Position numbers and translations under genes: made by a program. This document shows positions 7,091 to 13,434 of a stretch of DNA of 13,434 bases, in pieces. Location of the stretch: the NCBI GenBank assembly GCA_015492755.1, contig WGEM01000380.1, positions 1-13,434 of the forward strand, read 5' to 3'. Under the pieces are notes generated by a model, which searched no databases, was not told the origin of the DNA, and saw nothing but the letters and a program-made list of their open reading frames with translations. The DNA is from Gemmatimonadota bacterium. GTDB lineage: Bacteria; Gemmatimonadota; Gemmatimonadetes; Longimicrobiales; Gaopeijiaceae. Within the stretch, counting starts at the first letter, position 1. The number at the start of each line of letters is the position of its first letter.

Positions 7091-9484
7091 ATGAGCAACG
7101 AGCACGCATCGTCCGGCCAGCCCAGGGACTTTCTGCGCCAGATCGTGGCGGCGGATCTGGAAGCCGGCCGCTACCCGGAGGTGGTGACGCGCTTCCCGCC
7201 GGAGCCCAACGGCTACCTGCATCTCGGGCATGTGAAGTCGATCTGCCTGAACTTCGGCATCGCCGAGGAGTTCGGCGGTCGCTGCCACCTGCGCTACGAC
7301 GACACGAATCCGGAGAAGGAGAGCGAGGAGTACGCGCGCTCCATGCAGGAGGACATCCGGTGGCTGGGCTTCGACTGGGGTGAGCACCTCTACTACGCCT
7401 CGGACTACTTCCAGCGGATGTACGACTACGCCGAGGACCTCATCCGGAAGGGTCTCGCGTACGTGGACTCCCAGCCGCTGGAGGCCATCCGGGAGCAGCG
7501 CGGCACCGTGACGGAGCCAGGGGCGGAGAGCCCGTACCGGAACCGCCCGGTGGAGGAGAACCTCGATCTCTTCCGCCGCATGCGCGCCGGGGAGTTCCCC
7601 GACGGGGCCCACGTGCTGCGGGCGAAGATCGACATGGCGTCGCCCAACATGATCATGCGCGACCCGGTGCTCTACCGCATCCGCCACCTCCCGCACTACC
7701 GGCAGGGCGATGCGTGGTGCATCTACCCCATGTACGACTACGCCCACTGCCTCGAAGACGCCATCGAGGGGGTGACCCACTCCTTCTGCACCATCGAGTT
7801 CGAGAACAACCGCGAGCTCTATGACTGGGTGCTGGAGCACGTGGGCTTCACCGAGCCGCGCCCGCACCAGTACGAATTCGCGCCGCTGGAGCTTGAGCAC
7901 ACGGTGCTCTCGAAGCGCAGGATCGGTCCGCTGGTGCGCGAAGGCGTGGTGTGGGGGTGGGACGATCCGCGGCTGGCCACCGTCCGGGGGCTCAGACGAC
8001 GCGGGATCCCCCCCGAGGCGCTCCGGCGCTTCATGGACATGGTGGGCGTGGCGCGGGCGCGGTCCGTGGTGGATCTCGGCAAGTTCGAGCACGCCATCCG
8101 GGAGACGCTGAATCCCGTGGCGCCCCGGGTGATGGCGGTGCTGGATCCCCTCAGGGTGGTCCTCACCAACTTCCCCGAAGACGAGACCGAGTGGCTGGAG
8201 GCGCCCTACTTCCCTCCGGACGTGGGGCGGGAGGGGAGCCGGCGGGTACCCTTCGCCCGGGAGCTCTACATCGACCGATCGGACTTTTCCGAGGATCCGC
8301 CCAGGGGTTATCGGCGCCTCGTTCCCGGGGGCGAAGTGCGGCTGCGCTACGCCTACGTGATCCGCTGCGACGAGGTGGTGAAGGACGACGAGGGGCGGGT
8401 GGTGGAGCTGCGCTGCAGCTACGATCCCGACACCCGCGGCGGGCGCACGCCCGACGGCCGCAAGGTGAAGGGGACCATCCAGTGGGTCTCGGCGCGCCAC
8501 GGCCTGGAGGCGGAGGTGCGCCTCTTCCACCACCTCTTCCGGGATGCCGAGCCGGACGAGGTCAGCGGTGCGGACGACGCAGAGGCGCCGGAGGCTCCGG
8601 GAGGCGCCGGGGAGGAGCGGGACGAGGTGGAGGCACTTCTCGCGCGGGTGAACCCCGATTCCCTCGTGGTCATCTCCGACGCCCGCGTGGAGCCGTCGGT
8701 GGCCCACGACCCGCCCGACACCCGCTACCAGTTCGAGCGGGTGGGCTACTTCTGGCGGGATCCGGTGGACGGCGTGGGCGAGCGCCTGGTCTTCAACCGC
8801 ATCGTGGGGCTGAAGGACACGTGGAGCCGGAAGGCGGCCTCCCCGGGCGGAGCCGGACGTGGCGAGAAGGCGAAGCCGGCGGACGCGGCAGAGAAGGCGC
8901 AGCCCTCCCCGCCTCCCGCGGCGCGCAGGCCGGAGCTGGACCCGGAAGCCGCGGCGCGCGCCGCGAGCTTCCGGGAGATGGGCGTGGGCGGGGAGGCGGC
9001 CGCCGTTCTGGCCACCGACGCCGATGCCGCCGCCTTCTTCTCCGCCGCGCTGGAGGTGCATCCCGACGCCGCCGACGTGGCGGCGTGGGTGGTGACCGAC
9101 CTCCGGGGGGCGGCGGACGGGCCCCTCGCGGCGCTCCCCTTCGGCGGGGAGGCGTTGGGACGGCTGGTCCGCATGGTGGCGGAGGGCTCGGTGACGCGGC
9201 GGGCGGCCAAGGACGTGCTGGCGAGGATGGTGGCGGAGGGGGGCGAGCCCGCCGACTGGGTGGAGCGCCTGGGTCTCCGGAAGATGAGCGACGAAGCCGA
9301 ACTCGGGAGCATCGTGGACGAGGTGCTGGCGCGCTGGCCCGAGAAGGTGGCGGAGTACCGCGCGGGGCGCACCGGCCTCCTGGGGATGTTCGTGGGTGAG
9401 GTGATGAAGGCCACGTCGGGCTCCGCCGACCCCAGGGCGGCACGCAGGATCCTGGAGGATCGGCTCTCGGGAGGAGGAGAATGA
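7091..9484 (+). CDS. glnS: Glutaminyl-tRNA synthetase with C-terminal YqeY/GatB-like domain
   Basis: This cytoplasmic class I synthetase charges tRNA-Gln with glutamine. I chose the ATG at 7091 (797 aa); an in-frame GTG at 7073 has no better support. The HIGH motif is HLGH (44-47) within FPPEPNGYLHLGH, and the KMSKS motif is VLSKR (272-276). The catalytic core and two beta-barrel anticodon domains run to about residue 580 (VFNRIVGLKDTW), matching the E. coli 554-aa enzyme. An acidic insertion at ~487-512 is not in E. coli. After a Pro/Ala/Lys linker (~580-615), residues ~620-795 match the tRNA-binding tail of GatB and YqeY, with signatures VTRRAAKDVLARM, MSDEAELGSIVDEVL and LGMFVGEVMKAT. Deinococcus GlnRS is a known precedent for this fusion. 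The gene overlaps the start of gltX, indicating coupled translation of the pair. Confidence 0.96.
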   Translation: MSNEHASSGQPRDFLRQIVAADLEAGRYPEVVTRFPPEPNGYLHLGHVKSICLNFGIAEEFGGRCHLRYDDTNPEKESEEYARSMQEDIRWLGFDWGEHLYYASDYFQRMYDYAEDLIRKGLAYVDSQPLEAIREQRGTVTEPGAESPYRNRPVEENLDLFRRMRAGEFPDGAHVLRAKIDMASPNMIMRDPVLYRIRHLPHYRQGDAWCIYPMYDYAHCLEDAIEGVTHSFCTIEFENNRELYDWVLEHVGFTEPRPHQYEFAPLELEHTVLSKRRIGPLVREGVVWGWDDPRLATVRGLRRRGIPPEALRRFMDMVGVARARSVVDLGKFEHAIRETLNPVAPRVMAVLDPLRVVLTNFPEDETEWLEAPYFPPDVGREGSRRVPFARELYIDRSDFSEDPPRGYRRLVPGGEVRLRYAYVIRCDEVVKDDEGRVVELRCSYDPDTRGGRTPDGRKVKGTIQWVSARHGLEAEVRLFHHLFRDAEPDEVSGADDAEAPEAPGGAGEERDEVEALLARVNPDSLVVISDARVEPSVAHDPPDTRYQFERVGYFWRDPVDGVGERLVFNRIVGLKDTWSRKAASPGGAGRGEKAKPADAAEKAQPSPPPAARRPELDPEAAARAASFREMGVGGEAAAVLATDADAAAFFSAALEVHPDAADVAAWVVTDLRGAADGPLAALPFGGEALGRLVRMVAEGSVTRRAAKDVLARMVAEGGEPADWVERLGLRKMSDEAELGSIVDEVLARWPEKVAEYRAGRTGLLGMFVGEVMKATSGSADPRAARRILEDRLSGGGE
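9471..9479 (+). promoter_or_regulatory. Ribosome binding site for gltX inside the glnS 3' end
   Basis: GAGGAGGAG encodes the last glnS residues and is also a strong Shine-Dalgarno site. AGGAGG ends 3 nt before the ATG at 9481 and 6 nt before the ATG at 9484, favouring the second. Confidence 0.7.
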
Positions 9485-10926
9485 TGCGCGTCCGGTTCGC
9501 GCCCTCACCCACCGGATACCTCCACGTGGGCGGTGCCCGCACGGCGGTCTTCAACTGGCTGCTGGCCCGCAAGGAGGGCGGCGTCTTCGTCCTGCGCATC
9601 GAGGACACCGACCGGGAGCGCTCCAGCGAGGAGCACACGCGGGCCATCCTGGACGGGCTCACCTGGCTGGGCATCGACTGGGACGAGGGCCCCTATTTCC
9701 AGAGTGAAGGCGTGGAGCGCCACCGGGCGGCGGCGCTCCGCCTCCTGGAGGAGGGCAAGGCGTACCGCGACTTCGCCGATCCCAGCGCCGTGCGCGCCGA
9801 GGCGGAGAAGCGGGGTTGGCACCCCAGCCGGGTGGCGCGGGAGTGGGCGCTGGCGATGGAGCCCTCCGAAGCGGAGGCCCGCGCCCGGGCGGGGGAGCCG
9901 CACGCCATCCGCTTCCTGGTGCCGGAGGGCGAGACGGTCTTCGAGGACCTGGTTCACGGCGAGATGCGCTTCCGGAACGAGGACATCGACGACCTGGTCA
10001 TCCTGAGGAGCGACGGCACGCCGGTGTACAACCTGGCGGTGGTCTCCGACGACTCCGAGATGCGCATCACCCACGTCCTGCGGGGCGACGACCACCTCTC
10101 CAACACGCCCAAGCAGATCCTTCTGTACCGGGCGCTGGGGCTCCCGGAGCCGCGCTTCGGCCACGTCCCGCTCATCCTGGGGCCCGACGGGAAGCGCCTC
10201 TCCAAGCGCCACGGCGCCACCGCGGTGGAGGAGTACGCCCGTCAGGGGATCCTCCCGGAGGCGATGTTCAACTTCCTGGCGCTTCTGGGTTGGAATCCCG
10301 GCGACGAGCGGGAGTTCATGACCCGCCAGGAGCTGGTGGAGGCGTTCTCGGTGGAGCGGATCCTCAAGAAGAGCGCCGTCTTCGACATGGAGAAGCTCAC
10401 CTGGCTGAACGGGCGGCACCTTGGGGCGCGGTCCGCGGAAGATCTGCTCCCTGAGGTGAAGGCGCGCCTGGAGGGGGTGGAGGGAGCCGACGCCGGCCGG
10501 ATCGGCGACACCGGGTGGCTCCTGGCCGCCATCGAGCTGCACAAGGTGCGCGCCCGCACGCTGGACGACCTGGCCCACCAGATCGTTCCCTTCGTCACCG
10601 ATGAGGTGACCTACGAAGAGAAGGCGGTGAAGAAGCACTGGGCGAAGGATCCCGCCCAGGTCCGCGCCCGCCTCATGGCGGTGGCGGAGCTTCTGGAGGC
10701 CACGCCCTTCGAAGCCGAAGCTCTGGAGACGGAGCTCCGGGCGCTTGCGGAGCGGCTGGGTGTGGGTGCGGGTAAGCTCATTCACCCCCTCCGGGTGGCG
10801 CTCACGGGACGGCTGGCCAGCGCAGGAATCTTCGACGTGCTGGTGCTCCTGGGCAGGGATCGGAGCCTCCAACGGGTGCGCCGCGCCGTGGAGCGCCTCG
10901 CGGAGCTGGAAAAAACCCTTTCTTGA
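9484..10926 (+). CDS. gltX: Glutamyl-tRNA synthetase
   Basis: This class I synthetase (480 aa from 9484, or 481 from the in-frame ATG at 9481) attaches glutamate to tRNA-Glu in the cytoplasm. The HIGH-type motif sits in FAPSPTGYLHVGGARTA near the N-terminus. IEDTDRERS is the adjacent family signature, and the KMSKS-type motif is KRLSKRHGA (~238-246). The C-terminal helical anticodon-binding region ends with HPLRVALTGRLASAGIFDVLVLLG, typical of bacterial GluRS. The region after AYRDFADPS, which carries zinc-binding cysteines in E. coli-type GluRS, has no cysteine here, so it is probably a zinc-free form. Since glnS sits directly upstream, this enzyme probably needs to charge only tRNA-Glu. Whether it discriminates against tRNA-Gln cannot be read here. 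The stop codon overlaps the -35 of the next promoter. Confidence 0.97.
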   Translation: MRVRFAPSPTGYLHVGGARTAVFNWLLARKEGGVFVLRIEDTDRERSSEEHTRAILDGLTWLGIDWDEGPYFQSEGVERHRAAALRLLEEGKAYRDFADPSAVRAEAEKRGWHPSRVAREWALAMEPSEAEARARAGEPHAIRFLVPEGETVFEDLVHGEMRFRNEDIDDLVILRSDGTPVYNLAVVSDDSEMRITHVLRGDDHLSNTPKQILLYRALGLPEPRFGHVPLILGPDGKRLSKRHGATAVEEYARQGILPEAMFNFLALLGWNPGDEREFMTRQELVEAFSVERILKKSAVFDMEKLTWLNGRHLGARSAEDLLPEVKARLEGVEGADAGRIGDTGWLLAAIELHKVRARTLDDLAHQIVPFVTDEVTYEEKAVKKHWAKDPAQVRARLMAVAELLEATPFEAEALETELRALAERLGVGAGKLIHPLRVALTGRLASAGIFDVLVLLGRDRSLQRVRRAVERLAELEKTLS

Positions 10927-10952
10927 CACCCCTCCTCGGCGCACATTAGGAT
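10910..10952 (+). promoter_or_regulatory. Vegetative (sigma-70-type) promoter for the lexA-like gene
   Basis: A perfect -35 TTGACA lies at 10923-10928 and a -10 TAGGAT at 10947-10952, with an 18-bp spacer. Six consecutive A's (10910-10915) just upstream resemble an UP-element subsite. The start of transcription would be ~10959, 17 nt before the GTG at 10976. The -35 overlaps the TGA of gltX (10924-10926) and the A-run lies within gltX codons. I found no clear LexA operator palindrome around it. Confidence 0.75.
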
Positions 10953-10975
10953 AGCCTCCCCCGCAGAAATCGGGC

Positions 10976-11704
10976 GTGTTCATTGCTTTTTTCCGGGATT
11001 CTACGTTGGCCCGTTCCGACACGACGACGCATCACGAAGCGCCGCGCACCGACCGCCGGTCGGAGCAGCTCTCGGATATCGAGCGGAAGATCCTGGACTT
11101 CATGGTCCAGTACCTGCGGGCCAACACCTACCAGCCCTCCATCCGGGAGATCGGCGAGCGCTTCGGGATCAAGAGCACCAAGACGGTGTCGGAGCACCTC
11201 TCGTCGCTGGCGGAGAAGGGCTATCTGGAGCGGGACCCCAGTCGCTCCCGGGGGGTGCGCATCCTCGGTGTGGACCTCAATACCGATACCGTGTCGGTGC
11301 CGTGCTTCTCGAAGCTCCCTGACGGCCCGGAACTCCCCGACCGCGGAAGCGCGGAGATGTTCCTCTCCATCGACGAGCGGATGGGCGGACGGCGTGGTTC
11401 GTACATGGTGCGCGCGTCGGGGGGCGAGCTCGCGGTCCTGGGCGTGGAGGACGGGGACTTCGTCCTCCTCTCGCCGGCGCATCCGGAGGACGTGGAGGAC
11501 GGCGCGGTGGTGGCGGCCCGTGTGGACGGCCGCTCCGGATTCCATCGTGTGGAGCGCAACGGGCGGGGCACGTACCTGAAGCCGCTGAACGCCGCCCAGC
11601 GGGATGCCACGCTGGATGATGCCGGCGTCACCTTGCTGGGGCGCGTCACGGCGCTCTACCGGCGGATGGACGAGGTGCCCGCCGCCCACCTGACGAAGCA
11701 CTAG
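10976..11704 (+). CDS. LexA-family repressor lacking the autoproteolysis residues
   Basis: This is a 242-aa protein from the GTG at 10976; the TTG at 11006 (232 aa) is an alternative and neither has a good ribosome site. Residues ~32-98 are a LexA winged helix-turn-helix (LSDIERKILDFM, IREIGERFGIKS, EHLSSLAEKGYL, SRGVRIL), expected to bind operator DNA. Residues ~105-230 match the LexA S24 dimerisation/protease fold (YMVRASGGELAVLGVEDGD, DGAVVAARVDG, VTLLGRVTALYRR). Aligning with E. coli LexA, catalytic Ser119 becomes Glu151 and Lys156 becomes His190. The Ala-Gly cleavage segment is replaced by a Pro/Cys-containing stretch around 108-123. Self-cleavage therefore looks impossible and SOS induction by RecA unlikely. 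Its targets and inducer are unknown. It has its own strong promoter and is followed 27 nt later by tadA. Confidence 0.85.
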   Translation: MFIAFFRDSTLARSDTTTHHEAPRTDRRSEQLSDIERKILDFMVQYLRANTYQPSIREIGERFGIKSTKTVSEHLSSLAEKGYLERDPSRSRGVRILGVDLNTDTVSVPCFSKLPDGPELPDRGSAEMFLSIDERMGGRRGSYMVRASGGELAVLGVEDGDFVLLSPAHPEDVEDGAVVAARVDGRSGFHRVERNGRGTYLKPLNAAQRDATLDDAGVTLLGRVTALYRRMDEVPAAHLTKH

Positions 11705-11722
11705 TCGGCCATCGCAGGTCAC

Positions 11723-11727
11723 GGAGG
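11723..11727 (+). promoter_or_regulatory. Ribosome binding site for tadA
   Basis: GGAGG ends 4 nt before the TTG at 11732. It supports a TTG start there, as no ATG or GTG lies nearby in frame upstream of the conserved region. Confidence 0.55.
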
Positions 11728-11731
11728 CCCG

Positions 11732-12214
11732 TTGCCGTCCGCCGGCGCACCCGAGCCCTCCATCACGCCCGACGACCTCCGCTGGATGGAGCACGCGCTG
11801 GAGCTGGCCCGGCGAGCGGGCGACGCGGAGGAAGTCCCCGTGGGGGCCCTCGTGGTGCGCGACGGTGCGGTACTGGGCGAGGGCGCCAACGCCACCATCA
11901 CCCGCTCGGACCCCACGGCGCACGCCGAGGTGCTGGCCATCCGGGAGGCCGCAATGCGGCAGGGCGACTGGCGGCTCCTGGACACCACACTCTACGTGAC
12001 CCTGGAGCCGTGCGGCATGTGCGCCGGCGCCATCGTGCTGGCGCGGATCCCCCGGGTGGTGTTCGGCGCGCCCGACCCCAAGGCGGGGATGGCCGGGTCG
12101 CTGGAGAACCTCCTTCAGGACTCCAGGCTCAATCACCGCTGCCAGGTGGTGGGCGGCGTCATGGCGGAGGCCGCCTCGAAGCTCCTGAAGGACTTCTTCC
12201 GGGCGCGACGATGA
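11732..12214 (+). CDS. tadA: tRNA-specific adenosine deaminase (A34 to inosine)
   Basis: This 160-aa zinc deaminase converts adenosine 34 in the anticodon of tRNA-Arg(ACG) to inosine, allowing wobble decoding. The zinc/catalytic motif HAE is at 64-66 (in DPTAHAEVLAIREA) and PCGMC supplies Cys94 and Cys97 (in TLEPCGMCAGAI). The PVGALVV and AGMAGSLENLL segments and the C-terminal LLKDFFRARR are typical of bacterial TadA rather than of cytidine or guanine deaminases. The length is normal. The TTG start is chosen for its ribosome site; the conserved WMEHALELA begins at residue 18. The gene follows the lexA-like gene by 27 nt and may share its transcript. Its stop overlaps the start of the downstream lipoprotein gene (ATGA). 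Confidence 0.95.
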   Translation: MPSAGAPEPSITPDDLRWMEHALELARRAGDAEEVPVGALVVRDGAVLGEGANATITRSDPTAHAEVLAIREAAMRQGDWRLLDTTLYVTLEPCGMCAGAIVLARIPRVVFGAPDPKAGMAGSLENLLQDSRLNHRCQVVGGVMAEAASKLLKDFFRARR

Positions 12215-13434
12215 GCGGGCTGCGGTACGGGCGGCGCCGCCGCATGCGCGCCGTCTGGGGCGCGGCGGGCCTCACGATCCTGGCGGGGTGCACGGTGGTG
12301 GGCACCCCGGGTGCGCCGGGCGCCCGGCCGGGTGTCCCACCGGGCGGTGCGGAGGCTACCCCTCCCGGCGGCGAGGTGCGGGCGCTCTGGGTGGTTCGAT
12401 CCACCATGACCAGCGCCCCCGAGATCGACGCCCTGGTGGACCGCGCCGCCGGCGCCGGCTTCAACACGCTCATCGTCCAGGTGCGGGGCCGTGGAGACGC
12501 CTTCTACGACTCGGCGCTGGAGCCCCGCGGCGAGACCATCACCGAGGCCGGTGGCTTCGACCCGCTGGCGTACACCCTGGAGCGGGCCCACGCCCGCGGG
12601 CTCCAGGTACACGCCTGGATCAACACGCACCTGGTGTGGGGCACCGGACCGCTCCCGCAGGACCCCGCCCACCTGGTGCGGGCACATCCGGAGTGGCTGG
12701 CGGTGCCGCGGAGGCTCGCGCGGGAACTCTGGGATGCGGACCCCCGGGACCCCGCCTTCGTGGAGGCGCTCAGGCGCGACGCGCTGGAGCACGCCGACCG
12801 GGTGGAGGGAATCTACACCAGCCCCTCCGACCCCCGCGTGAAGGCGTGGATCCAGGCGGTCTGGCTGGACCTGGCCACGCGGTACGACGTGGACGGCCTC
12901 CACTTCGACTACGTGCGCTTCCCCTCCGGGGAGTACGATTTCTCCCGCGGGGCGCTGGAGCGCTTCCGGCGGTGGGTCACGCCCCGCCTCTCGCCGACTC
13001 GGCGGAACGCGCTGGAGGAGGCGTACGCCCGTGACCCGCTGGCGTACGTCGACGCGTTGCCGGGGCCGTGGGCGGAGTTCCGCCGCGCGCAGGTCACCGG
13101 ACTGGTGCGCTGGATCTACCACAGCGTGAAGCTCCGGCGGCCCGACGTGCTGGTGAGCGCCGCGGTGTTCGCCGATCAGGACGACGCCTTCCGGCATCGC
13201 TTCCAGGCGTGGCCCGCGTGGGTGGAGGAAGGGATCCTGGACGTGGCCGTCCCCATGGCTTACACCTCCGATCTGGACCGCTTCCGGTGTCTGGTGCGCC
13301 AGGGCGTGGCGGTGGCGCCGGGCCGTCTCTGGGCGGGCATCGGTGCGTACCTGAACACCACCGAGGGAACGCTCCGCCAGATCGAGACGGCGCGCCGGGA
13401 GGGGGCTGCGGGTTTCGTGCTCTTCAGCTACGAC
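12211..13434 (+). CDS. Lipoprotein, family-10-glycosyl-hydrolase-like (DUF187/GHL10), 3' end outside window
   Basis: The frame is open from the ATG at 12211 to the right edge (408 codons without a stop), so the C-terminus is missing. The start overlaps the tadA stop as ATGA; an alternative ATG lies at 12244. A run of four Arg, a short hydrophobic segment and the lipobox LAGC with Cys27 predict a signal peptidase II lipoprotein anchored in an envelope membrane. A Gly/Pro-rich linker (~31-57) leads to a TIM-barrel-like domain with GHL10 hallmarks: EVRALWVVRSTM, FNTLIVQVRGRGDAFY, VHAWINTHLVW, LWDADPRDPAFV, VDGLHFDYVRFP (~227-238) and VAVPMAYTSD. This family (for example YngK of Bacillus) is thought to act on polysaccharide, possibly cell-wall glycan, but the substrate here is unknown. 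It is translationally coupled to tadA, though no functional link is evident. Confidence 0.9.
   Translation, partial: MSGLRYGRRRRMRAVWGAAGLTILAGCTVVGTPGAPGARPGVPPGGAEATPPGGEVRALWVVRSTMTSAPEIDALVDRAAGAGFNTLIVQVRGRGDAFYDSALEPRGETITEAGGFDPLAYTLERAHARGLQVHAWINTHLVWGTGPLPQDPAHLVRAHPEWLAVPRRLARELWDADPRDPAFVEALRRDALEHADRVEGIYTSPSDPRVKAWIQAVWLDLATRYDVDGLHFDYVRFPSGEYDFSRGALERFRRWVTPRLSPTRRNALEEAYARDPLAYVDALPGPWAEFRRAQVTGLVRWIYHSVKLRRPDVLVSAAVFADQDDAFRHRFQAWPAWVEEGILDVAVPMAYTSDLDRFRCLVRQGVAVAPGRLWAGIGAYLNTTEGTLRQIETARREGAAGFVLFSYD

Noticed and set aside
7076..9508. Minus-strand ORF of 810 codons
   Set aside because: It is a shadow of glnS, with low-complexity composition and no recognisable domain.
10929..10990. 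LexA operator (SOS box) at the lexA-like promoter
   Set aside because: Neither CTG-N10-CAG nor GAAC-N4-GTTC is present; only tiny dyads such as AGG-N4-CCT are seen.
10955..10992. Intrinsic terminator of gltX ending in the T6 run
   Set aside because: The only dyad (CCCG/CGGG around 10960-10974) is 4 bp and the T-run is not adjacent; the T's fit Phe codons of the lexA-like gene.

Overview
The window is very GC-rich DNA with every supported gene on the + strand, close packing, GTG and TTG starts, and strong G/C third-position bias. That bias is why long mirror ORFs also appear on the other strand. The gene content (tandem RND pumps, Sec-exported proteins ending in Phe, a lipoprotein, GlnRS with a YqeY-type tail) points to a Gram-negative bacterium. 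The style resembles Gemmatimonadota or a relative, but that is inference and no marker here proves it. I saw no tRNA, rRNA, CRISPR array, insertion sequence or phage gene.

Layout. (1) 1-4795: the 3' half of one RND efflux permease, then a complete second RND permease overlapping it by 4 bp (GTGA), probably co-translated. (2) 4796-4990: an intergenic region with an excellent match to the sigma-54 -24/-12 promoter and upstream inverted repeats. (3) 4991-6973: a two-gene unit made of an outer-membrane beta-barrel protein and a secreted protein with a Tyr-Gly-rich segment and a basic Gly/Ser tail. (4) 6974-7090: two hairpins, one a perfect 15-bp stem closed by a UUCG tetraloop. (5) 7091-10926: glnS and gltX, overlapping by 1-4 bp. 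GlnRS carries a GatB/YqeY-like C-terminal domain and an acidic insertion. (6) 10910-11704: a strong vegetative-type promoter straddling the gltX stop codon and driving a LexA-family repressor. (7) 11732-13434: tadA (tRNA A34 deaminase), then a lipoprotein of the DUF187/GHL10 glycosyl-hydrolase-like family that runs off the right edge.

The two most interesting points are these. The LexA-family protein keeps the LexA fold and DNA-binding domain, but both autoproteolysis residues are replaced (Ser by Glu151, Lys by His190) and no Ala-Gly cleavage site is visible. It therefore looks like a non-cleavable repressor rather than a classical SOS switch. The beta-barrel/YG-rich secreted pair appears to be under sigma-54 control, which would tie an uncharacterised envelope system to an enhancer-binding activator. 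The translation genes (glnS, gltX, tadA) are core functions. No complete new defence or mobile system is visible.
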